The notes beneath the pieces are model-generated. The model searched no databases and was not told where the DNA came from. It saw nothing but the letters and a program-made list of their open reading frames with translations. A program made the translations under genes and the position numbers. A DNA stretch of 6,381 nucleotides from the NCBI GenBank assembly GCA_001871755.1, contig MNXL01000197.1, positions 1-6,381 of the forward strand, given 5' to 3'. Origin of the DNA: Anaerolineae bacterium CG2_30_64_16 (lineage in GTDB: Bacteria; Chloroflexota; Anaerolineae; CG2-30-64-16). Position 1 is the stretch's first letter, and each line of letters starts with the position of its first letter. Of the stretch, positions 1 through 5,315 are shown piece after piece.

Positions 1-213
1 TGCCTGATCCCCGAAATTCTTGTTTTTTGTGCAAGGATTTTGGGAGTGGTGGCTGTCGTCTTCTTGGTTCCGCTTGTAAGCGCAGCGGCGCTTGTAAGCG
101 CAGCGGCCTTGTCCGGGTTAGGGGTCAGGAGTCAGAGGACAGGCCACCTTTACAATGAGGCTGGCAAGATCGTAGCCGAGGCAGATGTCAATGAGGCCGT
201 TCCAGAAAAATAA
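1..213 (+). CDS. Possible 3' end of an unknown membrane protein (weak)
   Basis: Frame 1 of the plus strand is open from the left edge to a TAA at 211-213, giving 70 codons with no start inside the window. The reading has a long hydrophobic stretch (about residues 6-36, including GVVAVVFLVPLVSAAALVSA) followed by a polar tail ending in YNEAGKIVAEADVN and AVPEK. That would fit one membrane segment near the C-terminus. Against it, third-position GC is not clearly raised, part of the hydrophobic run is made by an 18-bp tandem duplication, and the final codons lie inside an inverted-repeat arm. The opposite strand is also open here. I recognise no family and think a chance open frame is at least as likely. 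Confidence 0.2.
   Translation, partial: CLIPEILVFCARILGVVAVVFLVPLVSAAALVSAAALSGLGVRSQRTGHLYNEAGKIVAEADVNEAVPEK
71..106. repeat. Two tandem copies of an 18-bp unit
   Basis: The unit CGCTTGTAAGCGCAGCGG occurs twice in direct succession (71-88 and 89-106) with no mismatch. Each unit contains the near-palindrome CGCTT-GT-AAGCG. Because the unit length is a multiple of three, the plus-strand frame stays open through it (L-V-S-A-A-A twice). It is probably a slippage duplication. Confidence 0.9.
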
Positions 214-313
214 ACGTCCCAAGCTCACCGGTTTTCCCGGGGATTTCAGGGGGTTTTGGGATAAGTATTTTTCTGGAACTTACTGAGGCGCCCAGTTCGG
301 CGGCTTCTTTCAT
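188..313 (-). CDS. Short 41-codon frame with a good ribosome binding site (weak)
   Basis: An ATG at 313 follows a GGAGG with an 8-base gap, and the frame runs 41 codons to a TGA at 188-190. It begins MKEAAELGAS and then reads straight through the inverted-repeat element at 198-283. Removing that element together with one flanking direct repeat leaves a 23-codon frame starting MKEAAELGASLTSAS. This suggests that the start of a small gene was interrupted or given a new end by the insertion. The good start signal and the position just after the stop of the ARVWGEDEP frame (317-319) favour translation. The peptide matches no family I recognise. Confidence 0.2.
   Translation of the reverse strand: MKEAAELGASVSSRKILIPKPPEIPGKTGELGTFIFLERPH
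192..289. repeat. Nested inverted-repeat element with 6-bp flanking direct repeats (MITE-like)
   Basis: GTTCCAGAAAAATA at 199-212 is perfectly repeated in inverse at 266-279, separated by 53 bp. Inside it a second stem pairs TCCCAA (217-222) with TTGGGA (256-261), so the sequence can fold as a long hairpin. TGAGGC occurs on both sides, at 192-197 and 284-289, which could be a target-site duplication around an 86-bp insertion (198-283). The ends are not perfectly symmetrical: one extra base lies on the left and four on the right. No transposase is encoded, so it would be non-autonomous if mobile. A structured RNA or transcription-end hairpin is an alternative. Confidence 0.6.
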
Positions 314-316
314 GGC

Positions 317-430
317 TCACGCCTCCGCCTGATCCGGTTCGTCCTCACCCCAGACACGCGCGGTCTTCGGCCTCCCTGCCAGAAGCCGTCGGGCGCGGTC
401 CGTGGCATGATTCGGTGGCTTGCGACACCT
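317..430 (-). pseudogene. Start-less frame ending in ARVWGEDEP (left copy)
   Basis: This minus-strand frame is open for 37 codons between a TGA at 431-433 and a TGA at 317-319 and contains no start codon I can defend. It reads ...ATDRARRLLAGRPKTARVWG and ends EDEPDQAEA. Nine codons (335-361) encode ARVWGEDEP, also found at 783-809, and all nucleotide differences between the copies are synonymous in this frame. That is direct evidence that the frame has been protein-coding. It overlaps the 3' end of the 345-758 gene in another frame, so a frameshift in that gene could have separated it from its proper C-terminus. Otherwise it is the tail of a gene that lost its 5' part. Confidence 0.4.
335..361 (-). 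repeat. ARVWGEDEP-coding 27-bp repeat, left copy
   Basis: This matches 783-809 at 24 of 27 bases. The three differences (338, 344 and 356 against 786, 792 and 804) each fall on a third codon position and leave Glu, Gly and Arg unchanged. Similarity fades quickly on both sides, so the conserved unit is a short peptide, not a long duplication. Confidence 0.8.
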
Positions 431-758
431 TCAACGACTCCTCAAGAGCAGCCTTCCGGTCCTGAAGCGCAGTCAGTTGCTTCTTGAGGTCGGATATCTC
501 CTTCTTGATCTTGCGCAGCTCCGTCTGACTCTTGACTTTCGCCAAATAGCCCTCGCCAAGTTCCTCCGCGATGTACCTTTCGAGTTGGCTTCTCAGGATT
601 CTGAGGTACGGATTTCCCCAGATCGCCCCAGGTCTGTACTCAAGTTTGGCCGCTTCAATCCCTTCGATGATGAAGTCGCGGCTCACACCGTATTCAGCCT
701 GGGCGGTTGTGTCGCTCAGGGTGGCGCCCTTGCGGGTCCACTCGCCGTACTCTGCCAT
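345..758 (-). CDS. Small coiled-coil protein with a putative N-terminal DNA-binding domain, hypothetical
   Basis: This encodes 137 residues. The ATG at 758 is chosen because GGGAGG lies 6 bases upstream; a TGA sits directly before the ATG. The N-terminus (about 1-65, with GATLSDTTAQAEYGVSRDFI and IWGNPYLRILRSQLERYI) looks like a compact helical domain, perhaps a helix-turn-helix in which EYGVSRDFI is the turn and recognition helix. Residues about 68-112 (KVKSQTELRKIKKEISDLKK onward) form a charged heptad-like coiled coil. I recall similar short uncharacterised proteins in bacteria but can name no family or function. The last roughly 22 residues, from ESCHGPRP, are low-quality sequence lying over the ARVWGEDEP frame, so the true C-terminus may have been altered by a frameshift near 400-430. 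A role as a small DNA-binding or antitoxin-like protein is only a guess. Confidence 0.75.
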   Translation of the reverse strand: MAEYGEWTRKGATLSDTTAQAEYGVSRDFIIEGIEAAKLEYRPGAIWGNPYLRILRSQLERYIAEELGEGYLAKVKSQTELRKIKKEISDLKKQLTALQDRKAALEESLKVSQATESCHGPRPTASGREAEDRACLG

Positions 759-764
759 TCATGG

Positions 765-770
765 CCTCCC
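765..770 (-). promoter_or_regulatory. Ribosome binding site GGGAGG for the 345-758 gene
   Basis: CCTCCC on the plus strand reads GGGAGG on the minus strand, 6 bases before the ATG at 758. It lies inside the last codons of the preceding ARVWGEDEP frame, whose TGA is directly followed by the ATG. This arrangement would allow translational coupling. Confidence 0.8.
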
Positions 771-782
771 TTCATCCAAGGC

Positions 783-809
783 CGGCTCGTCCTCGCCCCA
801 GACGCGCGC
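783..809 (-). repeat. ARVWGEDEP-coding 27-bp repeat, right copy
   Basis: This is the partner of 335-361. Here the frame continues to ALDEGRP and stops just before the 345-758 gene. In both places the repeat ends a reading frame shortly before a well-signalled ATG. Confidence 0.8.
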
Positions 810-920
810 GAGGGCCGCCTGGATCTTCTTAAAGCAAAACATCTTTCAAGAATCCACCGATGGGTATCCTCTCGATAACCTGGGGCAGCTCAGGGTGGAT
901 CCGTGATCCGCCGTTCGCCC

Positions 921-939
921 GCCGAGTCACGGACTCGGC
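921..939. other. Perfect 8-bp hairpin
   Basis: GCCGAGTC (921-928) and GACTCGGC (932-939) pair around a 3-base loop, ACG. No T-run follows on either strand, so it is not a standard intrinsic terminator. It lies in the low-information stretch downstream of the regulator and may stabilise or end its transcript. Confidence 0.45.
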
Positions 940-1020
940 TTGAGCAAACTTGTCCCCGCCTTTTTGAGAAGACACGTGAAGGAGAGGCGCGTCGGCGTCG
1001 CGCTCAGGGGGAGACGCTGG

Positions 1021-1050
1021 ACGCGGGCGTTCGACGCAGCTCGCCCGCGT
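1021..1050 (-). terminator. GC-rich hairpin directly after the regulator stop codon
   Basis: ACGCGGGCG (1021-1029) and CGCCCGCGT (1042-1050) form a perfect 9-bp stem with a 12-base loop, beginning one base after the TAA at 1051-1053. The position suggests a role at the 3' end of the mRNA. There is no U-tract after it, so a Rho-type or mRNA-protecting structure is more likely than a classical terminator. Confidence 0.45.
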
Positions 1051-4000
1051 TTATGGCCGGCTCCCGCGCGTGCGCACCGCCTGCCCGGCCCCGCGCAGCT
1101 CGGCCAGATCCCGCTTGATCGTGGCGCGACTGACCTCCAGCGCCGCGGCCAGGTCGTCCACCGTCGGCGCGGCGGCCTGGGCTGCGGCTTCGCGCAACAG
1201 GCGGCGCAACCGGTGCTGGCGACGAGCCGTTTTGCCGAAGATCACATTGTCCTCGGCCGCGGAGACCTTCCAGGTCACCTCCACCCATTCGTCCTCCCGC
1301 AACGGCCGGCCGGTGGGGACGCCGGCCCGGGGCAGCAGCCGGGGCAACTGCGGCCGGCCGGCCTGCCAGGCCGCGAGGATCTCACGATGCGCGGGTACGT
1401 GCGCCATGCTCACCCGCTGCTGGTCGGGAGAGAGCCCCTGCAAAAAGGTCATCAGCAATTGGTGGGCTTGGGCCAGCGCGGCCCCCGCCGCATCATTCTT
1501 TCCCAACGCCCGCAATATCCGAAAGTGGATGAACGGCGCCAGATAGGCTTGCTCCACGCCCGGTTTGAGCGCGGCCATCGCCTGGGTCACCGCTTCCAGA
1601 GTCGCATCGAGCTGGCCCAGCGCCAGCAGGATGCGCGCCTTGTCTATCAGGAGATCCACCGAGCGCTCCGCAAGTTGCAGTTCCTCACAGATGACTTCGG
1701 CGTGCTCCAGGTGCGTCATCGCGGCCGCGGGACGCTCTTCGTCGAGCAGCAGGCTGATCAGCGACCGATGGTTGCTGAGCTCGGTCCAGCGATCGCCGGC
1801 TGCCTGCGACGCGGCCAGGGCCGCGGCCAGGCGCTCGTGAGCCAGCGCCCAATCTCCCTGCTGGCGGGCGATTTCGCCCAAGGTGTCCAGACATTGCGCC
1901 TCACCCCCACGATCGCCGGACTCGCGGAAGAAGGCCAGGGCGGCCGTGGCATCCGCGGAAGCGGTCTCGTAGTCGCCGAGGATCGCCTGGCGCAACGTCG
2001 CGGCATTGGCACGCACGTACGCCTCCCCGCGGCGTTCACCGATACTGCCGAAGGCCGCAGTCGCCTGATCGTAGTACTCCAGCGCCGCTGTGATCTGGCC
2101 CTGAAAATAGCACAGGTTGCCCAGATTGGTCAGGTTGAGGCCTTCTCCGTAACGATAGCCCGCGGCACGCACGATCTCCAGCGCCCGGTGATAGCAGTCG
2201 GTCGCGGCCGGGTGATCCCCCTGCTCCATCTGGATAGTTCCCAGCAAACCCAGCGTCTCGGCCTGGCCCAACCGGTCGGCGCCCTGCTCGTGCAGGTCCA
2301 GGGCGATCTGCGCGGCGCGGCGCGCGGCCGCGTACTGGCTTTGGGCGTGGAGGGTGGCGGCCAGGGTGTGCTGCGCTTCCGCCTCACCGGCCAGATCCCC
2401 CAGGCTGCGATAGCGCGAGATCGCAGCTTCCAGGCGCTGGATGGCCGCCTCGGCCTGGCCCCGCCGGCGCAGGATCGCGCCCAAAGCGAAGAGCGCGGCG
2501 GCCTGCTCGACCTGGTCCTCGGCTTGCTCTGCGACCGCAAGCGCGCTCTGGGCAGCCACTTCCGCGTCGGCGTGCTGCCCGATGTGCATGAGATAGAGCG
2601 CGCGACGGCGCCGCGCGGCCGCCAGCAAGTGCGGATTGCCGGCGGCCTGGTGCGCCATGACCGTCAGATCGGCCGCCTGCGCCTCCCGCTCACCGAGCAG
2701 ATCCAGGGTTGCCTCGCGCGCGGCCAACAGGTCGAACTGCCCTTCCCGGGACAAACCTGCCCGCTTCGCCAGGTCAATCGCCGAGGTGAAATGCTCCACG
2801 GCGATAGCGGGCGTGTGTACGGCCTGCGCTTGCTTCCCCGCCAGATGATGGTACTGCACCGCCTTCCCCCAGACATGGCCCTGCTCGAAGTGGTGGGCGA
2901 GTTCCGCGGTGCGACCCGGCGCCACGGCCTCCAGCGCCTCACCGGCCCGCCGGTGCAATTGGCGCCGTTCTGTCTCCGGCATCTCCGCATACGCCACCTG
3001 GCGCAGTTTGTCGTGGCTGAAGCGATAACAGGTCGGCTCCTCTTCCAGGATGCGCCGCTGGATCAGCTCGCCGGCCGCCTTGAGCGCCGCCTGCCGTTCC
3101 ACCCTGCTCGTGCGAGACAGCAGGGCGAAGTCGAAATTCGCGCCCAGGACTGCGGCCGTATTCGACAACCCCCGCTCGTCCGGCCCGAGCCGCGCCAGCC
3201 GCCGGGTGATCACCTGGTACACCTCAGACGGCAGCGCCAACTCCGTGTAGTCGGTCGTTATGTCATCCCAGGGCGTGCTCCACTCCCCGGACGGATCGCG
3301 ATAGAGCACCCCCTCGTCGTGCAAAGCGCGCAGCGTTTCCAGCACGAACAGTGGGTTGCCCTGCGTCTCCCGGTAGAGTCGCGCCTCGAAGTGGGGAACC
3401 GACCGCGTCAACCCCAGTCCGCGGCGCACCAGTGCGCCGGTCTCCGCTTCTGTCAGGGGCGGCAGCTCCACTCGCTCGCACCCACCCACCCGGTCCAGCG
3501 TTTGCAGCGCCTGCCATACGGCCGGCCGTTCCTGCGCCTCCTCGCTCCGACAACTGCCGATCAACAGCAAGCGGCTCTCGGCCCCGGCCGCGCGCGCGTG
3601 CCGCAGATGCCGCGCCAGGTGGGCCAACGCCTCCAGCGTGGCCTCATCGGCCCAATGCAGGTCCTCCAGGATCAGCAGATGCGGCGCGATTTCGGCCAGC
3701 GCCAGCACGGTGCGGGTCAACCCCTCCAGCAGTCGCATGCGTTCTTGATGACCTGCGCGGGACGAAGGGTCCGGCTCCAGGGGGACATGAGGTGGCAAAT
3801 CGGGCAGCCACTTCGCCAGATCGGGCAGGAGCAGGCTGACCTCCCGGAGCCACACTCCATCCACGAGTTGCGCCAACTGACCAGCGCGCAGGGGTGAGAG
3901 CCCGCCCTGCAGCGCCTGGCTGAACAGGCCGAAGGGCGATGGTTCGGCCAGCTCCCGCCCGCGGCCCCAGGACACCTGCACACCGCGCCATCCGGCATCC

Positions 4001-5067
4001 CGCGCCACCTCTTGCAGCAGCCGCGTCTTGCCCACCCCGGCTTCGCCAACGACCAACACCGTGCGACCCCGACCGCTCATCGCCCGCTCCAGATGGTCGA
4101 TCAGCGCGGCCCGCTCGGCCTCGCGGGCCACCAGTGGCGCCTGTCCAGCGCCCTCCAGGAGCGGAGAGCGGCTGGGGCGCAGGCCCGCCACCGCCAGCGG
4201 CAGATGGGGGCTTTCCACTGCTTCGGCGCTGGCCGCGATCTCGCGATAGAGCGCGACCGTCGCGGGCATCGGCTCGGCCCCGAGCTCTTCGGCCAGAATC
4301 GCGCGCACGAGCGCGTATTGCTGCATTGCCTCGCGTTCTCTGTTCAGGAAATGGTAGAGGCGCATCAGCTCGCGATGCCCCTCCTCCTGCAACGGGTCCT
4401 CGGCGGTCAGGCGTTGGGCATAGAGCAGCGCCTCCTCGTATGCGCCCGCGGCCTTGGACAGCGCCACCAGGCGGTTCAGGGCCCACAGATACAGGTCGCG
4501 CAGGCGCTCGCGCTCGATTACCGCCCAGTCGTCGTAGAAGCCAGCGAGGAAGTCGCCGCGGTAGAGGGCGACCGCTTCACGTAGGGCCGAGAGGCCACCT
4601 GATAGATTGGTAGATTGGTAGATTGGTAGATTGGTGTGCTGGCCGCGTGACCAATCTACCAATTTACCAGTTTCCCGATCTACCAATCTCTCGAACTCCT
4701 CCACATCCACCCACCCCGGCGCCATGACGTTGAACTGCACCAGATCGACCTGCGTGGTGAGAAACGGGACCGATGCAGGAAGGGGGTCGAGTACGCAGCC
4801 GATCTGCCACAGGGCGTGGCTCAGCCGGCGGCGGGCCTGGGCGTCGGGCAGGTCGGGCCAGAAGACGCCGGCCAGCAGGTCGCGGGTGTGGGGACGGTCG
4901 CGGTAGGTGATCAGGTAGGCGAAGAGGGAGCGCGCGGCGCGGCCGGCGATCGCAGTGAGGGGACGATCGTCCCAGGTCAGGGTCAGGCCGCCAAACAGGT
5001 ACACGCGGAGGATCGGCTGCGGACTCCCTGGAAAACCAGGTGGCTTGGGATGGAGCTGGGATATCAT
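1051..5067 (-). CDS. SARP/BTAD-type ATPase-TPR transcriptional regulator with a second C-terminal HTH
   Basis: The product has 1338 residues and is a cytoplasmic signal-transducing regulator. Residues about 20-115 form an OmpR/SARP-type winged helix (LRVYLFGGLTL, RAARSLFAYL, VFWPDLPDAQARRRLSHALW). About 120-280 is the BTAD region (LREAVALYRGDFLAGF, AEELGAEPMPATVALYREI). About 311-510 is an AAA_16-like ATPase with Walker A GEAGVGKT at 341-348, Walker B LLILEDLHWAD at 464-474 and LLLIGSCRSEE near 500. The NPLFVLETL motif follows at about 571. Roughly 700-1210 is TPR repeats, with at least six regular 40-residue units starting near 854, 895, 935, 975, 1015 and 1055. Residues 1302-1325 form a DeoR-like HTH (LAAALEVSRATIKRDLAELR). 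In such proteins ATP binding and TPR-mediated partner or ligand sensing control DNA binding; the signal and targets here are unknown. The ATG at 5067 is preferred over a GTG at 5127 because GGAGG lies 8 bases upstream and the GTG sits at the predicted transcription start. Residues about 131-157 come from an inserted octanucleotide repeat. The catalytic motifs are intact, so it should be functional. Confidence 0.95.
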   Translation of the reverse strand: MISQLHPKPPGFPGSPQPILRVYLFGGLTLTWDDRPLTAIAGRAARSLFAYLITYRDRPHTRDLLAGVFWPDLPDAQARRRLSHALWQIGCVLDPLPASVPFLTTQVDLVQFNVMAPGWVDVEEFERLVDRETGKLVDWSRGQHTNLPIYQSTNLSGGLSALREAVALYRGDFLAGFYDDWAVIERERLRDLYLWALNRLVALSKAAGAYEEALLYAQRLTAEDPLQEEGHRELMRLYHFLNREREAMQQYALVRAILAEELGAEPMPATVALYREIAASAEAVESPHLPLAVAGLRPSRSPLLEGAGQAPLVAREAERAALIDHLERAMSGRGRTVLVVGEAGVGKTRLLQEVARDAGWRGVQVSWGRGRELAEPSPFGLFSQALQGGLSPLRAGQLAQLVDGVWLREVSLLLPDLAKWLPDLPPHVPLEPDPSSRAGHQERMRLLEGLTRTVLALAEIAPHLLILEDLHWADEATLEALAHLARHLRHARAAGAESRLLLIGSCRSEEAQERPAVWQALQTLDRVGGCERVELPPLTEAETGALVRRGLGLTRSVPHFEARLYRETQGNPLFVLETLRALHDEGVLYRDPSGEWSTPWDDITTDYTELALPSEVYQVITRRLARLGPDERGLSNTAAVLGANFDFALLSRTSRVERQAALKAAGELIQRRILEEEPTCYRFSHDKLRQVAYAEMPETERRQLHRRAGEALEAVAPGRTAELAHHFEQGHVWGKAVQYHHLAGKQAQAVHTPAIAVEHFTSAIDLAKRAGLSREGQFDLLAAREATLDLLGEREAQAADLTVMAHQAAGNPHLLAAARRRRALYLMHIGQHADAEVAAQSALAVAEQAEDQVEQAAALFALGAILRRRGQAEAAIQRLEAAISRYRSLGDLAGEAEAQHTLAATLHAQSQYAAARRAAQIALDLHEQGADRLGQAETLGLLGTIQMEQGDHPAATDCYHRALEIVRAAGYRYGEGLNLTNLGNLCYFQGQITAALEYYDQATAAFGSIGERRGEAYVRANAATLRQAILGDYETASADATAALAFFRESGDRGGEAQCLDTLGEIARQQGDWALAHERLAAALAASQAAGDRWTELSNHRSLISLLLDEERPAAAMTHLEHAEVICEELQLAERSVDLLIDKARILLALGQLDATLEAVTQAMAALKPGVEQAYLAPFIHFRILRALGKNDAAGAALAQAHQLLMTFLQGLSPDQQRVSMAHVPAHREILAAWQAGRPQLPRLLPRAGVPTGRPLREDEWVEVTWKVSAAEDNVIFGKTARRQHRLRRLLREAAAQAAAPTVDDLAAALEVSRATIKRDLAELRGAGQAVRTRGSRP
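4604..4689. repeat. Palindromic octanucleotide repeat inserted in frame in the regulator
   Basis: Four exact AGATTGGT units (4604-4635) are followed by a 14-bp spacer and five units of the complementary octamer, exact or degraded: ACCAATCT, ACCAATTT, ACCAGTTT, CCCGATCT, ACCAATCT (4650-4689). The whole could form a long hairpin in DNA or mRNA. Because 8 is not a multiple of 3, three units make one 8-residue period (TNLPIYQS) and the repeat contains no stop in the reading used. In the protein it yields a polar stretch (LVDRETGKLVDW, then TNLPIYQSTNL) between the winged helix and the BTAD helices, where family members normally have a short linker. I recall similar octamers dispersed in Chloroflexota genomes; I could not check this. 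Confidence 0.9.
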
Positions 5068-5075
5068 GCACGGCG

Positions 5076-5083
5076 CCTCCACC
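5076..5083 (-). promoter_or_regulatory. Ribosome binding site of the regulator
   Basis: GGTGGAGG on the minus strand ends 8 bases before the ATG at 5067. It is the only good Shine-Dalgarno match near the 5' end of the frame and therefore decides the start. Confidence 0.75.
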
Positions 5084-5134
5084 GCGATCTGTCTGGACGG
5101 GGTCTTCACTCGTGTGCCAGAACACACCTTGCCT

Positions 5135-5149
5135 ATTCTACCATAGAAT
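5135..5149. promoter_or_regulatory. Operator-like palindrome over the -10 box
   Basis: ATTCTA-CCA-TAGAAT is a perfect 6-3-6 inverted repeat that contains the proposed -10 element. A dimeric repressor bound here would block the promoter; autoregulation by the downstream regulator is possible but unproven. The symmetry also places a TAGAAT on the opposite strand, where I see no gene to serve. Confidence 0.4.
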
Positions 5150-5163
5150 CGGTCGCAAGTCAG
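5135..5163 (-). promoter_or_regulatory. Predicted sigma-70-type promoter of the regulator
   Basis: On the minus strand CTGACT (5163-5158, 4 of 6 to TTGACA) is separated by exactly 17 bases from TAGAAT (5140-5135, 5 of 6 to TATAAT). Transcription would begin near 5128 and leave a leader of about 60 bases before the ATG at 5067. The surroundings are AT-richer than the flanking genes. Confidence 0.55.
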
Positions 5164-5180
5164 GCGCGCGCGGTGACCTC

Positions 5181-5315
5181 CTACCAGAGGCTTCTGTATT
5201 GCGCCAGGGGCAGGAAGGCCGTATGGTGCTGCACGGCGGCCGCACCCACGAAGCTGAGGCTCGCCGCGTTGCCCGCGGATACGTCGATCTGCACGGCCGG
5301 CGGATAGCGTGTCAT
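5181..5315 (-). CDS. 44-codon frame coupled (ATGA) to the secreted-protein gene
   Basis: The ATG at 5315 overlaps the TGA of the preceding gene as ATGA, a common arrangement for translational coupling. An AGGA is present but lies about 12 bases upstream, which is far. The peptide (PPAVQIDVSAGNAASLSFVG, then HHTAFLPLAQYRSLW) has a beta-like hydrophobic stretch and a FLPLAQYR end. That end resembles the HLPLVLR motif inside the preceding protein and the ends of other Chloroflexota surface proteins as I remember them. It could be a real small protein, or the original C-terminus of the preceding protein separated by a frameshift. It has no signal peptide of its own, which favours the second reading. 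Confidence 0.35.
   Translation of the reverse strand: MTRYPPAVQIDVSAGNAASLSFVGAAAVQHHTAFLPLAQYRSLW

Larger units (their letters stand above)
759..975 (-). pseudogene. Broken small gene ending in ARVWGEDEP (right copy)
   Basis: Two frames can be joined. The first runs from a possible GTG at 975 to a TAA at 829-831 (48 codons, with SRIHPELPQVIERIPIGGFL and ending KDVLL). The second carries KKIQAALARVWGEDEP and ends LDEGRP at a TGA at 759-761, immediately before the ATG of the next gene. Removing one T from the three-base run at 831-833 would fuse them. Translated alone, the second frame offers only a 27-codon ORF (ATG at 842) without a clear ribosome site. The synonymous pattern of the 27-bp repeat shows its end was coding. 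The first frame also remains open back to the regulator's stop codon at 1051, so its own coding status is unproven. No family is recognised. Confidence 0.35.

Noticed and set aside
420..906. Plus-strand frames opposite the small coiled-coil gene
   Set aside because: They have no ribosome site, and the minus strand has a strong Shine-Dalgarno site and a coherent coiled coil.
940..3897. A 985-codon open frame on the plus strand
   Set aside because: It lies entirely opposite the regulator gene and its immediate downstream region. Its protein is rich in Arg, Gln, Gly, Leu and Pro with no domain, as expected for the mirror frame of a GC-rich coding sequence, while the minus strand has textbook motifs.
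3939..4613. Plus-strand open frames opposite the ATPase and BTAD part
   Set aside because: These give Arg/Pro/Ala-rich translations without motifs and overlap the Walker A region of the real gene; they are shadows.
4604..4689. CRISPR array
   Set aside because: The units are 8 bp without spacers and are arranged as two opposed blocks inside an open reading frame.
5068..5127. Upstream GTG start for the regulator at 5127
   Set aside because: It has no Shine-Dalgarno sequence, coincides with the predicted transcription start and adds 20 residues that do not belong to the winged helix. The ATG at 5067 has GGAGG 8 bases upstream.
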